From Stenotrophobium rhamnosiphilum (GTDB lineage: Bacteria; Pseudomonadota; Gammaproteobacteria; Nevskiales; Nevskiaceae), in NCBI RefSeq assembly GCF_003052265.1, contig NZ_QANS01000002.1:726323-790322 (forward strand): a DNA stretch of 64,000 bases. Reading direction: 5' to 3'. The position numbers and the translations under genes were made by a program. This document shows, one piece after another, positions 9,206 through 17,806 of the stretch; position 1 is the first letter of the stretch; each line of letters starts with the position of its first letter. Below the pieces are notes generated by a model. The model was given only the letters and a program-made list of their open reading frames with translations. It did no database searches and was not told the DNA's origin.

Positions 9206-10693
9206 TCACGCCGCTGCAGTAGAAGCTTTCTCGCTCTGAAAATCTTCGGCGATTGGTTCCGCGCAACGGCGGCGGAACTCCACCATGGAGCCAACCCAGT
9301 TGTTGGTGTTGACGCCCTCAGCGGTTTTGTACCAACTCTGGCAATCGCCTGAGTACGTGGTTTCAGCACTGCGGGAATCCATTTCGTTCTTGTAGCGAGC
9401 CTGCGCTGCTGCAGTCACTTCAATGCTGCGCCAGTTATTCTGCACACGCTGCTTCATCAACTTGGCGATGTAGTTCTGCTGCTGCTCCAACATGAAGATG
9501 ATTGAGCCAGCGCCAACGTTGGTGTTAGGACCGTACAACACATAGAAATTCGGATAGCCAGAAATCGCCATGCCCAGATAAGCGGAAGCGCCCTTCGCCC
9601 AATCGGTATGCAAATCGCGACCGTTGCGGCCGGTCACCCGCATTGGCGTGAGGAACTGCGTCGCAGCAAAGCCGGTGCCGTAGATGATGGCATCGACTTC
9701 ATGCAACTTGCCGTCTGCGGTGCGCACACCGGTCTCGGTTATTTCGGTGACTGCATCAACGACCACATCCACATTAGAACGCGTCAACGCTGGCAACCAA
9801 TCGTTGCTGAGCAGAAGGCGTTTACAACCAATCGCGAATTCCGGCGTGAGCTTTTTACGCAATTCCGGATCACGCACCTGCCAACGCATTTGCAGTTTGG
9901 AGAGTGCCGTTACCAGCCACAACAAAGGTTTGTTGCCGTTGTAAGCCTTGGCCAGCGTTTCGATGAACAAGAAGATGCGTAGACGATCAAGCGTATGCAG
10001 AATCGGAAATGTGTTGAACAACCAGAGCTCGAAGTTCGACAGCTTTTTCTCAGCCTTGGGGAAAGTCCAACCGGGTGAGCGCTGGAACAGCTCAAGCGAT
10101 TTCACCGTTTTCGCAATCTCCGGGAGGAACTGCACGGCGCTCGCACCGCTACCAATCACTGCAACTTTTTTATCTTTGAGATCGAAACTGTGATCCCAAT
10201 GCGCTGAGTGGAAAGCCGCGCCTTTGAATTTTTCGCGACCCGCAATCTTTGGGTACGCCGCTTGGTGCAACTGGCCGACAGCACTAACCACGCTCTCTGC
10301 CTCCAGCGTGCTGCCATCTTTCATCTGCAGCACCCACACGGCGCGTGCATCGTCATACGCAGTGCTCGTTACTTCGGTGCGATAGCGAATGTGTTTTTCG
10401 AGATCGTATTTGCTTGCAATGTGGTGCTGATATTTCAGAATCTCGCTCTGCTTGGCGTAGCGCCATTCCCATGAATAATGAGATTCGAACGAGTATGAGT
10501 AGAAGTGCGAAGGCACGTCGCAGCCGCAGCCCGGATAAGTGTTCTCACGCCAAGTGCCACCAAGGTCATCGGCTTTTTCAAGAATCACAATTGAGTCGAT
10601 ACCCGATTTGCGCAGCGAATACGCCATGCCAAGACCGCCGAAGCCTGAGCCAATGATCGCGACCTTGCAGCTGTTGTTTGCCTGATTAGCCAT
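9206..10693 (-). CDS. Flavin-containing monooxygenase of the Baeyer-Villiger type
   Basis: 495 residues from the ATG at 10693; the frame is open to 10804, but that extension runs into the divergent promoter and has no family resemblance. The N-terminal FAD-binding motif is GSGFGGLGM and the second dinucleotide motif is VIGSGASAVQFLPEI. Between them is FKGAAFHSAHWD, which fits the Baeyer-Villiger fingerprint FxGxxxHxxxW(P/D). Such enzymes insert oxygen next to a carbonyl using NADPH and O2, turning ketones into esters. As first gene of an operon ending in acyl-CoA oxidation it may open a ketone. Substrate unknown. Confidence 0.88.
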   Translation of the reverse strand: MANQANNSCKVAIIGSGFGGLGMAYSLRKSGIDSIVILEKADDLGGTWRENTYPGCGCDVPSHFYSYSFESHYSWEWRYAKQSEILKYQHHIASKYDLEKHIRYRTEVTSTAYDDARAVWVLQMKDGSTLEAESVVSAVGQLHQAAYPKIAGREKFKGAAFHSAHWDHSFDLKDKKVAVIGSGASAVQFLPEIAKTVKSLELFQRSPGWTFPKAEKKLSNFELWLFNTFPILHTLDRLRIFLFIETLAKAYNGNKPLLWLVTALSKLQMRWQVRDPELRKKLTPEFAIGCKRLLLSNDWLPALTRSNVDVVVDAVTEITETGVRTADGKLHEVDAIIYGTGFAATQFLTPMRVTGRNGRDLHTDWAKGASAYLGMAISGYPNFYVLYGPNTNVGAGSIIFMLEQQQNYIAKLMKQRVQNNWRSIEVTAAAQARYKNEMDSRSAETTYSGDCQSWYKTAEGVNTNNWVGSMVEFRRRCAEPIAEDFQSEKASTAAA

Positions 10694-10752
10694 CTGAATT
10701 ACCGAGTTGGGGTACTGATGAGGCCAGATAATGACCACTCCGCCATCGTTAG

Positions 10753-10807
10753 GGGATGACGGTAGCAGCCATTCGATTGATAATCGAGGCCAGTCTATAG
10801 TCATCCC
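10753..10807. promoter_or_regulatory. Concentric dyads in the divergent BVMO/AraC promoter region
   Basis: An inner palindrome TCGATT-GAT-AATCGA (10773-10787) and an outer pair GGGATGAC (10753-10760) / GTCATCCC (10800-10807) share the same centre, base 10780. They lie between the BVMO start (10693) and the AraC start (10816). Classical AraC proteins prefer direct repeats, so the binding factor is uncertain. Confidence 0.4.
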
Positions 10808-10815
10808 GATGGGTT

Positions 10816-11829
10816 ATGCCGATTTCCGAAGTCCGCCGTCCCGTTCTCAGCATGCAACTGCAGGCGCGCTTTGCCGCGGGCCACGGCGTAACGCTGGCGA
10901 CCTGCCTGCGCGACACCGGAATCGATGAAGCAACACTGGCCAATCCCAACACTGAAATTCTCGCTTCGCAGGAATTGCAGTTAGTCCGTAACATCGTCAA
11001 AGAGATCGGCCACATCCCCGGCATCGGGCTCGACGCTGGCGCTCAATACAATCTTTCGTCTTACGGCATCTTCGGCTTTGCGCTGCTCACCAGCGTCAAC
11101 CTTCGCAATATGTTCACCACCGCCGAGAACTATCTAGATCTGAGCTACGCCTTCGTCCGCTTCAAGCCAGGCGTGGTCAGCGACAAGGTGTATGAACTCC
11201 GCATAGAAGAAACGCATATTCCTGAAGACGTGCGACAGTTTTTGTTTGAGCGCGATTTCGCCGCTTGGGGCAATGTCATGCGTGAAATACGCCCTGACCT
11301 GCTACCTGTGATCAGTGCGACCTTCCGCTGCAAGCGCCCGGCTTACGGAGAACGCTATCGCGATCTCTGCGGCGTTGAGCCGCAATACGAAACGCAAGAC
11401 AACATCATCACGTTCAACTCCGCTCATATCGACGAACCATTGCCGCAAAGCGACAGCGACATGGCGCGACTCTGCCTTGATCAATGCAGACAGTTGCTGG
11501 AAAAGCGGCGCATACGCACTGGCGTCGCGGGTCGTGTGCGTGATCGTCTGCTCAAAGCGCCCAGCGAAATGCCCGGCATTGAACAGGTCTCAGAAGAGAT
11601 GCATCTGGCCGTGCGCAGTCTGCGCCGTCGGCTGGAAGAAGAAGGCACCACCTTCCGTGCACTGGTTGAAGAAGTTCGACAAATGCTGGCGGAAGAATAT
11701 CTGCGCATGCCGGGCATGAAGATTGAAGAAATCTCGATGCGGCTTGGTTACTCAGAGCCAGCCAGTTTTATCCACGCATTTAAACGCTGGAAGAATGTTT
11801 CGCCTCACGCCTTCCGCGCCGGGCAGTAA
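10816..11829 (+). CDS. AraC family regulator with arabinose-binding-like N-terminal domain
   Basis: A 337-residue protein. The N-terminal two thirds match the AraC_N type seen in fatty-acid, alkane and steroid regulators (SYGIFGFALLTSVNLRNMF region, residues 70-95). The C-terminal AraC/XylS DNA-binding domain has two helix-turn-helix units, ending with MKIEEISMRLGYSEPASF and HAFKRWKNVSPHAFR. It is divergent from the BVMO/acyl-CoA operon and probably activates it in response to a lipid-like effector. A diverged copy of its last 55 codons is found as a remnant at 12634-12800. Confidence 0.9.
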   Translation: MPISEVRRPVLSMQLQARFAAGHGVTLATCLRDTGIDEATLANPNTEILASQELQLVRNIVKEIGHIPGIGLDAGAQYNLSSYGIFGFALLTSVNLRNMFTTAENYLDLSYAFVRFKPGVVSDKVYELRIEETHIPEDVRQFLFERDFAAWGNVMREIRPDLLPVISATFRCKRPAYGERYRDLCGVEPQYETQDNIITFNSAHIDEPLPQSDSDMARLCLDQCRQLLEKRRIRTGVAGRVRDRLLKAPSEMPGIEQVSEEMHLAVRSLRRRLEEEGTTFRALVEEVRQMLAEEYLRMPGMKIEEISMRLGYSEPASFIHAFKRWKNVSPHAFRAGQ

Positions 11830-11950
11830 ATCCCACAACTCTATTTTCTTTACGCGCCCTATTTCCAAGTGAAACCTATTCTCTCCAAGAATTAAATGCT
11901 TTAGAGTTTGCCCCAATTAATCGATGTTCCATAAAAAAGGGAGAGATTCT

Positions 11951-12382
11951 GTGTTGAAAAAATTTATTATCGCTACATCGTTGACGTTGTCCGTCCTTGT
12001 CACAGGTTGCGCGTCTGTTCCAATGGCATCGCCTCAGGCAGACACAACTGCAAAGGCCTATCGCGCCGCGCCAGGCCAAGCCAATATCTATGTTTATCGC
12101 AACGAAACCTTAGGTGCAGCGCTGAAGATGCCTGTAACGCTAGATGGCGCTCAGGTTGGCGAAACTGCATCAAAAACTTACATCTACCGTCAGGTAAATC
12201 CAGGATCACATGTACTGACCTCGCAGGGAGAGGGTTCCTTAACCGTCAATGCACAAGCCGGACAAAATTACTTTGTATGGCAAGAAGTAAAGATGGGCAT
12301 GATTTCTGGCGGATCGAAGCTACAGCTAGTTGATGAATCAACAGGCAAAGCCGGCGTAGATGAGTGCAAACTGGTTCAATAG
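11951..12382 (+). CDS. Small DUF2846-like lipoprotein
   Basis: About 143 residues. I prefer the GTG at 11951 because GGGAGAG lies just upstream (11939-11945) and the protein then begins with a normal signal peptide (LKKFIIATSLTLSVLVTGC, lipobox VTGC); the in-frame ATG at 11924 would add nine charged residues with no ribosome-binding site, and TTG at 11954 is also possible. The mature part contains IYVYRNETLGAALKMPVTLD and resembles DUF2846, a family of small envelope lipoproteins of unknown function. It is monocistronic with its own strong terminator. Confidence 0.78.
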   Translation: MLKKFIIATSLTLSVLVTGCASVPMASPQADTTAKAYRAAPGQANIYVYRNETLGAALKMPVTLDGAQVGETASKTYIYRQVNPGSHVLTSQGEGSLTVNAQAGQNYFVWQEVKMGMISGGSKLQLVDESTGKAGVDECKLVQ

Positions 12383-12414
12383 CACTTTGCTACAGTAAAA
12401 AAGTCGCATAGAGC

Positions 12415-12453
12415 AGAGCCAAGCTTGAGACATTCAAGCTTGGCTCTTCTTTT
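12415..12453 (+). terminator. Rho-independent terminator of the DUF2846 lipoprotein gene
   Basis: A perfect 14-bp stem, AGAGCCAAGCTTGA / TCAAGCTTGGCTCT, has a five-base loop (GACAT) and is followed by a T-rich run. It lies about 30 bases after the stop at 12382. Confidence 0.9.
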
Positions 12454-12459
12454 TTATAC

Positions 12460-12492
12460 AAAAAAAGGGCCGACATTATGTCGGCCCTTTTT
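12460..12492. terminator. Duplicated bidirectional terminator (left copy)
   Basis: Stem GGGCCGACA / TGTCGGCCC with a TTA loop, flanked by an A run on the left and a T run on the right, so it can work on either strand. Identical in sequence to the hairpin at 14403-14435. Confidence 0.85.
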
Positions 12493-12507
12493 ACAAAGCT
12501 TAAAACT

Positions 12508-12631
12508 TTATCGCGTGCCTTTGCTGCGTAGAGCGTCTGGTGAGAAATCTGCCGGAGTGCGATTAATCGGCGTGTAGACGGTTTTCTCTTCATTGCGCAG
12601 TGACAGCGCAATGTAGCGGCCCGACTGCAAG
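12508..12631 (-). pseudogene. C-terminal remnant of a DUF1329 gene
   Basis: On the minus strand this encodes the last ~41 residues of the DUF1329 protein encoded at 14451-15809, including the same stop codon position and four of the five repeat mismatches. Upstream coding sequence is absent: homology stops abruptly at 12631, where it is joined to an AraC remnant on the other strand. It cannot be expressed as a DUF1329 protein. Confidence 0.85.
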
Positions 12632-12633
12632 CC

Positions 12634-12800
12634 GTGAAGAAGTGCGACAAATGTTGGCTGAGGAGTATCTGCGCATGCCGGGTGTGAAGATTGAAGAAAT
12701 CTCGATGTGCTGGAGCTACTCAGAACCGGCCAGCTGTATTCATGCCCTCAAGCGATGGAAGAATGTTTCGCCCCACGCGTTTCGCACCGGACATCATTGA
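12634..12800 (+). pseudogene. C-terminal remnant of an AraC family regulator
   Basis: Reads EEVRQMLAEEYLRMPG, then KIEEISM and HALKRWKNVSPHAFR, aligning without gaps to the end of the AraC gene at 10816-11829 (offset 968), at about 80 percent nucleotide identity by eye. The first helix-turn-helix and the whole N-terminal domain are missing. One reading frame runs across the junction from 12600, but it has no ribosome-binding site and its first residues are antisense DUF1329 sequence. The divergence means the donor was a paralogue and not the neighbouring gene itself. Confidence 0.82.
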
Positions 12801-12921
12801 TGCGGTAAAGTCGGGCGGCTTACAGTTAAGAGAAACCTGCATTTACGTCAAATAGATTTACGACAAGCCCACCTAGAGTGCTTGCATAAATAAATCCACA
12901 AAAATCTTGAGGGGAAACGAC

Positions 12922-14337
12922 ATGGAAGGAAAAATTTTCCAGGCTATCGCGATTGGTCTGTTATCTTCATCCGCCTTTTGCGCGGACTTACCAACACCGT
13001 CGGTGTCAAATAGCGTTGGCGTAAACGTTACATTCACCGCGACGGGTCCAAGCATTGAGGCATTCAAAACAGACATGCCCATGATGGCAGCTGCCGGCAT
13101 TAAATTTGCCAGAATGGATTTCGCGTGGGATCTGATTGAGAAACGAACTGAGCAAGGAAATATCTGGTATGACTGGAGCGCCTACGAGAACATCGTAGAC
13201 AGCATGATTCAAAACGGCATACGGCCATATTTCATCTTGCATCATTCCCATCCTAAGTACGAAATTTGCGCTGTTCCTTCGGGCACTGAGTGTTCAAAGC
13301 TTTATTCACCACAGCACACAAATAGCATTGCCGCCTTTTCTAACTGGGCTGCTGCTGCAGTAAGTCATTTCGATGATCCGCATAGATTTCCAACGAACCC
13401 ACGGATCATTTGGGAAATATGGAACGAGCCCAATTTGGCTACTTTTTGGTACCCAGTAGCAGGTTCTTCAAAAACTCCCGTCGAGCAGTATTTAGAGCTA
13501 GCAGTGGCAACTTGTACAGCTATTCGCAGCGTCACGCCGAACGCCACAATCGTTGGGCCTGCGCTGTCCAAGTTGAATTTTTCCGCGACCAACCCGCAAA
13601 GCACACAGCAAGTTTCAATTGCCGGAAAAACTTATATGGAGAAACTTCTCGATCCAAACTCGAACCTACGCTCATGCTTGGATGCGATCAGCGTTCACCC
13701 ATATAGAGCTGGCGCTACGACAACAGGCAATCCAGAAACCGTAGCCGATGACTACATCACATTGCGCGAGATGATGAATACGCCTGTTGGCACAGGCACG
13801 CTACCGATTATTAGCGGTGAATGGGGCTACTACTCGGCACCTCTCGTCAGCTACGGCGTAACGTCTATGGTTCAAGCGGCGCTTGTCGTACGCCAGCAAT
13901 TAACCAACCTTGCAAACAATATTCCTATTAGCATTTGGTACAACTGGAAAGATAACGGGATCGATCCTTTTGATAACGAAAAAAACTACGGCTTGGTTTC
14001 AGCCGTGACGTTGAACAGCAACGCACCTTCTCTTGCAAAACCTTCATATACCGCGCTGAAGACAATGTCGACAGAATTGGCTGGTTACGAACTCCAATCC
14101 AGAATTACCTTGTCCAATCCACTTGATTACGCCCTACTTTTCAAGAACGCTAGCGGTCGCTATCGGCTAGTTATGTGGACACGCGATATTCCGCACCTAA
14201 CGTCGCCTAAACCAAGTGGCAGTCCACTCACCCCCACAACTTCTGTAGGCATGCTCGGCACTCGCACATCACTAATATCAATTCTCGGTATTCCACCAAC
14301 GGTCCTGCTGACGGAATCCCCTCAGTACATTGAGTAA
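12922..14337 (+). CDS. Secreted glycoside hydrolase, TIM-barrel (GH39/GH5-like)
   Basis: 471 residues from the ATG at 12922, with GAGGGG seven bases upstream; a TTG at 12907 is less likely. The signal peptide is short (EGKIFQAIAIGLLSSSAFC). The catalytic features of a clan GH-A retaining glycosidase are visible: EIWNEPN (acid/base Glu, about residue 173) and ISGEWGY (probable nucleophile Glu, about residue 303). It would hydrolyse a polysaccharide in the periplasm or outside the cell; PslG-type GH39 enzymes are the closest kind I can suggest, at modest confidence. It looks more AT-rich than its neighbours and lies inside a segment bracketed by 175-bp direct repeats, which suggests acquisition. 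Confidence 0.75.
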   Translation: MEGKIFQAIAIGLLSSSAFCADLPTPSVSNSVGVNVTFTATGPSIEAFKTDMPMMAAAGIKFARMDFAWDLIEKRTEQGNIWYDWSAYENIVDSMIQNGIRPYFILHHSHPKYEICAVPSGTECSKLYSPQHTNSIAAFSNWAAAAVSHFDDPHRFPTNPRIIWEIWNEPNLATFWYPVAGSSKTPVEQYLELAVATCTAIRSVTPNATIVGPALSKLNFSATNPQSTQQVSIAGKTYMEKLLDPNSNLRSCLDAISVHPYRAGATTTGNPETVADDYITLREMMNTPVGTGTLPIISGEWGYYSAPLVSYGVTSMVQAALVVRQQLTNLANNIPISIWYNWKDNGIDPFDNEKNYGLVSAVTLNSNAPSLAKPSYTALKTMSTELAGYELQSRITLSNPLDYALLFKNASGRYRLVMWTRDIPHLTSPKPSGSPLTPTTSVGMLGTRTSLISILGIPPTVLLTESPQYIE

Positions 14338-14399
14338 AATCATCGCTCATCTGTCGGCTCTTAGGCATCCCCACCTCCGCCTACATACCGCACATCCTG

Positions 14400-14574
14400 T
14401 ACAAAAAAAGGGCCGACATTATGTCGGCCCTTTTTACAAAGCTTAAAACTTTATCGCGTGCCTTTGCTGCGTAGCGCATCTGGTGAGAAATCTGCCGGGG
14501 TGCGATTAATCGGCGTGTAAACGGTTTTCTCTTCATTGCGCAGTGACAGCGCAATGTAGCGACCCGACTGCAAG
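14400..14574. repeat. 175-bp direct repeat, right copy (3' end of the intact DUF1329 gene)
   Basis: Matches 12457-12631 with five substitutions. It spans the terminator and the last ~41 codons of the intact DUF1329 gene. The two copies have the same orientation and enclose the AraC remnant and the glycoside hydrolase gene. Confidence 0.92.
14403..14435. terminator. Bidirectional terminator after the DUF1302-DUF1329 pair
   Basis: Perfect stem GGGCCGACA / TGTCGGCCC, loop TTA, with seven A on the left (T on the minus strand) and five T on the right. It lies 15 bases after the DUF1329 stop and also faces the end of the convergent glycoside hydrolase gene. Confidence 0.9.
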
Positions 14575-15809
14575 TCATGATGCACTTCGAGACCCGGCGC
14601 GAGGAATGGAACATCGTAGTACTGCGTGGTGTGCAATTCATCAACGCGCCAGAGCTGATCACGGTTGTCGTACTTGTCGGCAACCAGAATCGTCCAGCTA
14701 TCTTCGTCCAGATACATCGTGCGGCGCTTGTAGAGATGCGAGGTACCGCCCTTGAGTGTGGCTTCTACCACCCAGACGCGATGCAACTCATAACGTGCTG
14801 GGTCAGGATTGACGTGACCCACTTTCAACACATCTTTCGTCTTTAAGCTGGGGCCGTTGATCTTGTAGCTGTTGTACGGAACATACATTTCCTTCTTGCC
14901 AACCAGCTTCCAATCGTAACGATCGGTTGCACCGTTAAACATGAAGAAATCGTCTGTCGTACGCAGGCCATCAGACGCGGTGCCCGGGTTGTCGTAAGAC
15001 ACCGTTGGCGCCAAACGAACGCGGCGCTGTCCGGGGTTATACGTCCAAGCCTTACGCGGTTCTTTCACTTGGTCTGCGTAGTCGTACACCAGCAAGATGC
15101 CGCCCGCTAAACGTGGCGGCTCGGTGATCACCTGCAAGAAGTAGAACAGTTGATTGTCCGCACGCTGAGCTGCTGTCTTCTTCTGATTGCCGTAGATAAA
15201 GTCATACTCATAATCGAACTTCACCAAGTTGTAGTCACCGCTCGCAGTAACAGGCGCCTGCCCCCATGAAGTGGCATAGGTATCACCCTTGTAAGACGTC
15301 AGGTGATTCCAGATCACTTCCAAACCGCTTTGCGGAATTGGGAATGCAATGCCGCCGGTGGTGCCTTCGAAACCGTTACCACCAGAAACTAGTTTTACCT
15401 TGGTGGCGTTGGCTTTCGTCTCAGCATAGATCCCTGCTGGATACGCAGCGCTGCGACGCGTTGGAAAGACATTCATTTTCCAATCGGGATAACGCTTCAT
15501 CAGCGCAATCTGACCGGGGCTGAGATTGTCTTTGTACTTATCCATATTTGCTGAGCTGATCGTGAACTGCACAGTGTCCGCAGCAAACGGATCAGGATAA
15601 TGACCGCCGGGTTTGAAGCCAGCAGGCGCAGTGGTTTGTCCACCTGTCCATGCCGGAATAGTGCCTGCAGCGTTGCCTGCTTTCTCCGCGCCCATCGGCG
15701 TCAAGGTTGAACCAAGCTTTTCAGCATCAGCAGCGGAGACAGCGGCTTGTGCAGCCGTTGCTCCTAAAGTCGCCGCTAAAAGCGTGGCGATAAATAATGG
15801 TTTGCGCAT
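14451..15809 (-). CDS. DUF1329 family periplasmic protein
   Basis: A 452-residue protein with a Sec signal peptide (LLAATLGATAAQAAVSA). The mature start, AEKLGSTLTPMGAEKAGN then GTIPAWTGG, is diagnostic for DUF1329, an outer-membrane-associated periplasmic protein related in fold to LolA/LolB. DUF1329 genes usually accompany DUF1302 genes in bacteria that live on hydrocarbons, esters or steroids; transport or sorting of hydrophobic compounds is assumed but not shown. It is 26 bases downstream of a DUF1302 gene and ends before a strong terminator. A second DUF1329 gene is at 38262-39608. Confidence 0.92.
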   Translation of the reverse strand: MRKPLFIATLLAATLGATAAQAAVSAADAEKLGSTLTPMGAEKAGNAAGTIPAWTGGQTTAPAGFKPGGHYPDPFAADTVQFTISSANMDKYKDNLSPGQIALMKRYPDWKMNVFPTRRSAAYPAGIYAETKANATKVKLVSGGNGFEGTTGGIAFPIPQSGLEVIWNHLTSYKGDTYATSWGQAPVTASGDYNLVKFDYEYDFIYGNQKKTAAQRADNQLFYFLQVITEPPRLAGGILLVYDYADQVKEPRKAWTYNPGQRRVRLAPTVSYDNPGTASDGLRTTDDFFMFNGATDRYDWKLVGKKEMYVPYNSYKINGPSLKTKDVLKVGHVNPDPARYELHRVWVVEATLKGGTSHLYKRRTMYLDEDSWTILVADKYDNRDQLWRVDELHTTQYYDVPFLAPGLEVHHDLQSGRYIALSLRNEEKTVYTPINRTPADFSPDALRSKGTR

Positions 15810-15835
15810 AATAATTTCTCCGAATTCTTATCGAT

Positions 15836-17806
15836 TTAAAATGCGTAGGAAACGCTGACGGCGAGGAAATCGCGATCCTTGCTTTGGTTAGAGCCCGTCG
15901 CAAATGAAGCTGATTGAGTCGAGTCACCCGGCACAAACGTTGGCGGTGGGCCAGCAGCAAGAACGGTTCCTGGAGGAACTGCATCTGTTCCTGCAAATAC
16001 GCGACCGCCTTGGAAAGTGGTGTAGCCGATATCAGCCTGCCAGCGCTGTAGATAGTTAAGCGCCAGACCAAAAGTGATCGCCTTAGTATCGCGATTAAAG
16101 CTCGGACCTACGCCTGCTACGTCATGCGCAAAAATAATGCGTGGCGAAAGCTGTGCTGCACCAATAGCATTTTCATAATCCAAGCGGCTGACGATGCGAT
16201 AGCCCCAAGAATCTTTGGTGGCATAACCGCCGCCCACTTCTTCTTGGCAAGACCCGCCCGAAACACCGAGCTGAGATCCAGCAGGCAGCGTTCTGAATAC
16301 GCTGCAAGAAGGAAGCGCTACGCCCGGGCCATTGAACTTCAGCTTGTCAGGTAGATTGAGATGAGTCGCACCCACTTCACCGACCATCGTGAACTGCTGA
16401 GCACCAAACGTTGGGCCAAACAATTTGGTTGCCGTCGCCTGCGCCTGATGCATGCCGACACGACGATAACCCTTGATATAGCTACCCGCTGCTATCGGCG
16501 TTGCGCTCACAGTGCTTGGCACACCCAAGGCAGCCAGCAACAGCTCTGGTGAAGCTAACTGCAAAGGCATGTTGGGACGGTAAGAATACTCACCCTGCAA
16601 AGCAATACCGATAGGGCCCGTCGTATTAAAGCTCAGGCCATACAGATTGATGTTGGAGGGATACTCGCTGAAATACGTTCCGCGACAAGGTGCTGTCGGC
16701 GTTGCTTGCGACGAGCACGTTGGCAAACCTTGCGTCAGCAGATTGGTGCCTCTTTGTGATGAGGTACCACCACCCGCGATACCCGAAGCCAAAGGCGTGC
16801 GGCTGTGATACGTCAAATAGTAGAGACCCAACTCGGTACTGTGCAGCCAGTCCGCCATATAGCGCACTGCAAAACCATACTGCTTGGTCGCACTCGCAAC
16901 TTTCCTTCCGGCATCGCGTGGAGCCCAAACACTTGCCGAACCGCCATTGGCGGCAATAGGACTACGCAGCGTATGACCATCGTCTTCACGACGTCCAAAG
17001 CTTAGATAGGCTTTATCGCCATCGTCTGACAGAAAATCATTAGTGGAGAAGAACGAGCCGCGTGGATCAATGCGGGTGCTTTCATACGACGTCATCCACA
17101 CCGATTCAACACTCACGCCACCACCGACCTGTAGCGAGTTCCACAACATCGCGGTTGGGATCAGCGCTTCTTTGAGTTCAGCACCCGGCGCACGAATCTT
17201 GGAAACGTCGATGGGATTGATTGAATTAATGCTGTTACCGATGAACGTGCTTTCGCCCCAGCTCACCACTTGCTTACCAAAGCGTGTAGAGACGCCGACG
17301 CCGCCGACATTGAAATTGGCATAGGCAAAGAGATCGAGAAAATCGAGTTCTGAACCCAGACGATCACGACCCTCGGGACCGAGCTCGTAACTGCCACCTT
17401 TACGATCACTCGTCGGATTGTTCAATGCATTCATGCGGTCTTCGCGAGGCCGCGCATGCGTAGAAATACCATCGTAGAAATAAGTGACGCGAGAGAAGGC
17501 GCCGAAGTTCTTCCACTTCAACTCGATGTCGTGCGAAGCCTTGGCGGTGGCCGAAATAAGATCGTGTTTGGCAAAACCTAAGTTGCCGTCGTCTTCATTT
17601 GGGGTTCGTGAAGTGCCGCCGTTGGCGATGCCAACCAAGTTCCCGTCCGGTGATTGCATACGCATTGCCGTGCCGACGGAAACTGTAGTGTCGAAACTAC
17701 CCTTTACAGGGCCGAGGTCAAAGGGGAATGCCATAGCGCTTAAAGGCAGGGCCAATAACGAGCAGCCCGCACCCAATCGCAATAACGCACGACTTTTCAT
17801 CATCAT
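15836..17806 (-). CDS. DUF1302 family outer-membrane protein
   Basis: About 656 residues. Three consecutive ATGs (17806, 17803, 17800) follow AAGGAGAG; the extension up to 17875 is not needed. A signal peptide (LLRLGAGCSLLALPLSAMA) is followed by a protein rich in alternating strands that ends in VSVSYAF, a C-terminal aromatic typical of outer-membrane beta-barrels. The region GFAVRYMADWLHSTELGLYY and LQGEYSYRPNMPLQ are DUF1302 signatures. It probably forms a channel or binding site for hydrophobic compounds. Cotranscribed with DUF1329. Confidence 0.92.
   Translation of the reverse strand: MMMKSRALLRLGAGCSLLALPLSAMAFPFDLGPVKGSFDTTVSVGTAMRMQSPDGNLVGIANGGTSRTPNEDDGNLGFAKHDLISATAKASHDIELKWKNFGAFSRVTYFYDGISTHARPREDRMNALNNPTSDRKGGSYELGPEGRDRLGSELDFLDLFAYANFNVGGVGVSTRFGKQVVSWGESTFIGNSINSINPIDVSKIRAPGAELKEALIPTAMLWNSLQVGGGVSVESVWMTSYESTRIDPRGSFFSTNDFLSDDGDKAYLSFGRREDDGHTLRSPIAANGGSASVWAPRDAGRKVASATKQYGFAVRYMADWLHSTELGLYYLTYHSRTPLASGIAGGGTSSQRGTNLLTQGLPTCSSQATPTAPCRGTYFSEYPSNINLYGLSFNTTGPIGIALQGEYSYRPNMPLQLASPELLLAALGVPSTVSATPIAAGSYIKGYRRVGMHQAQATATKLFGPTFGAQQFTMVGEVGATHLNLPDKLKFNGPGVALPSCSVFRTLPAGSQLGVSGGSCQEEVGGGYATKDSWGYRIVSRLDYENAIGAAQLSPRIIFAHDVAGVGPSFNRDTKAITFGLALNYLQRWQADIGYTTFQGGRVFAGTDAVPPGTVLAAGPPPTFVPGDSTQSASFATGSNQSKDRDFLAVSVSYAF

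Larger units (their letters stand above)
12457..12631. repeat. 175-bp direct repeat, left copy (copy of the DUF1329 3' end and terminator)
   Basis: Collinear with 14400-14574 at an offset of 1943 bases, with five mismatches and no gaps by eye. It holds the terminator hairpin (12460-12492) and the last ~41 codons of a DUF1329 gene. Because the right copy is part of the intact DUF1329 gene, this left copy marks the outer edge of a duplicated or inserted segment. Confidence 0.92.

Noticed and set aside
12600..12800. A 66-codon frame across the repeat junction
   Set aside because: It joins antisense DUF1329 sequence to the tail of AraC and has no ribosome-binding site; treated as two gene remnants.
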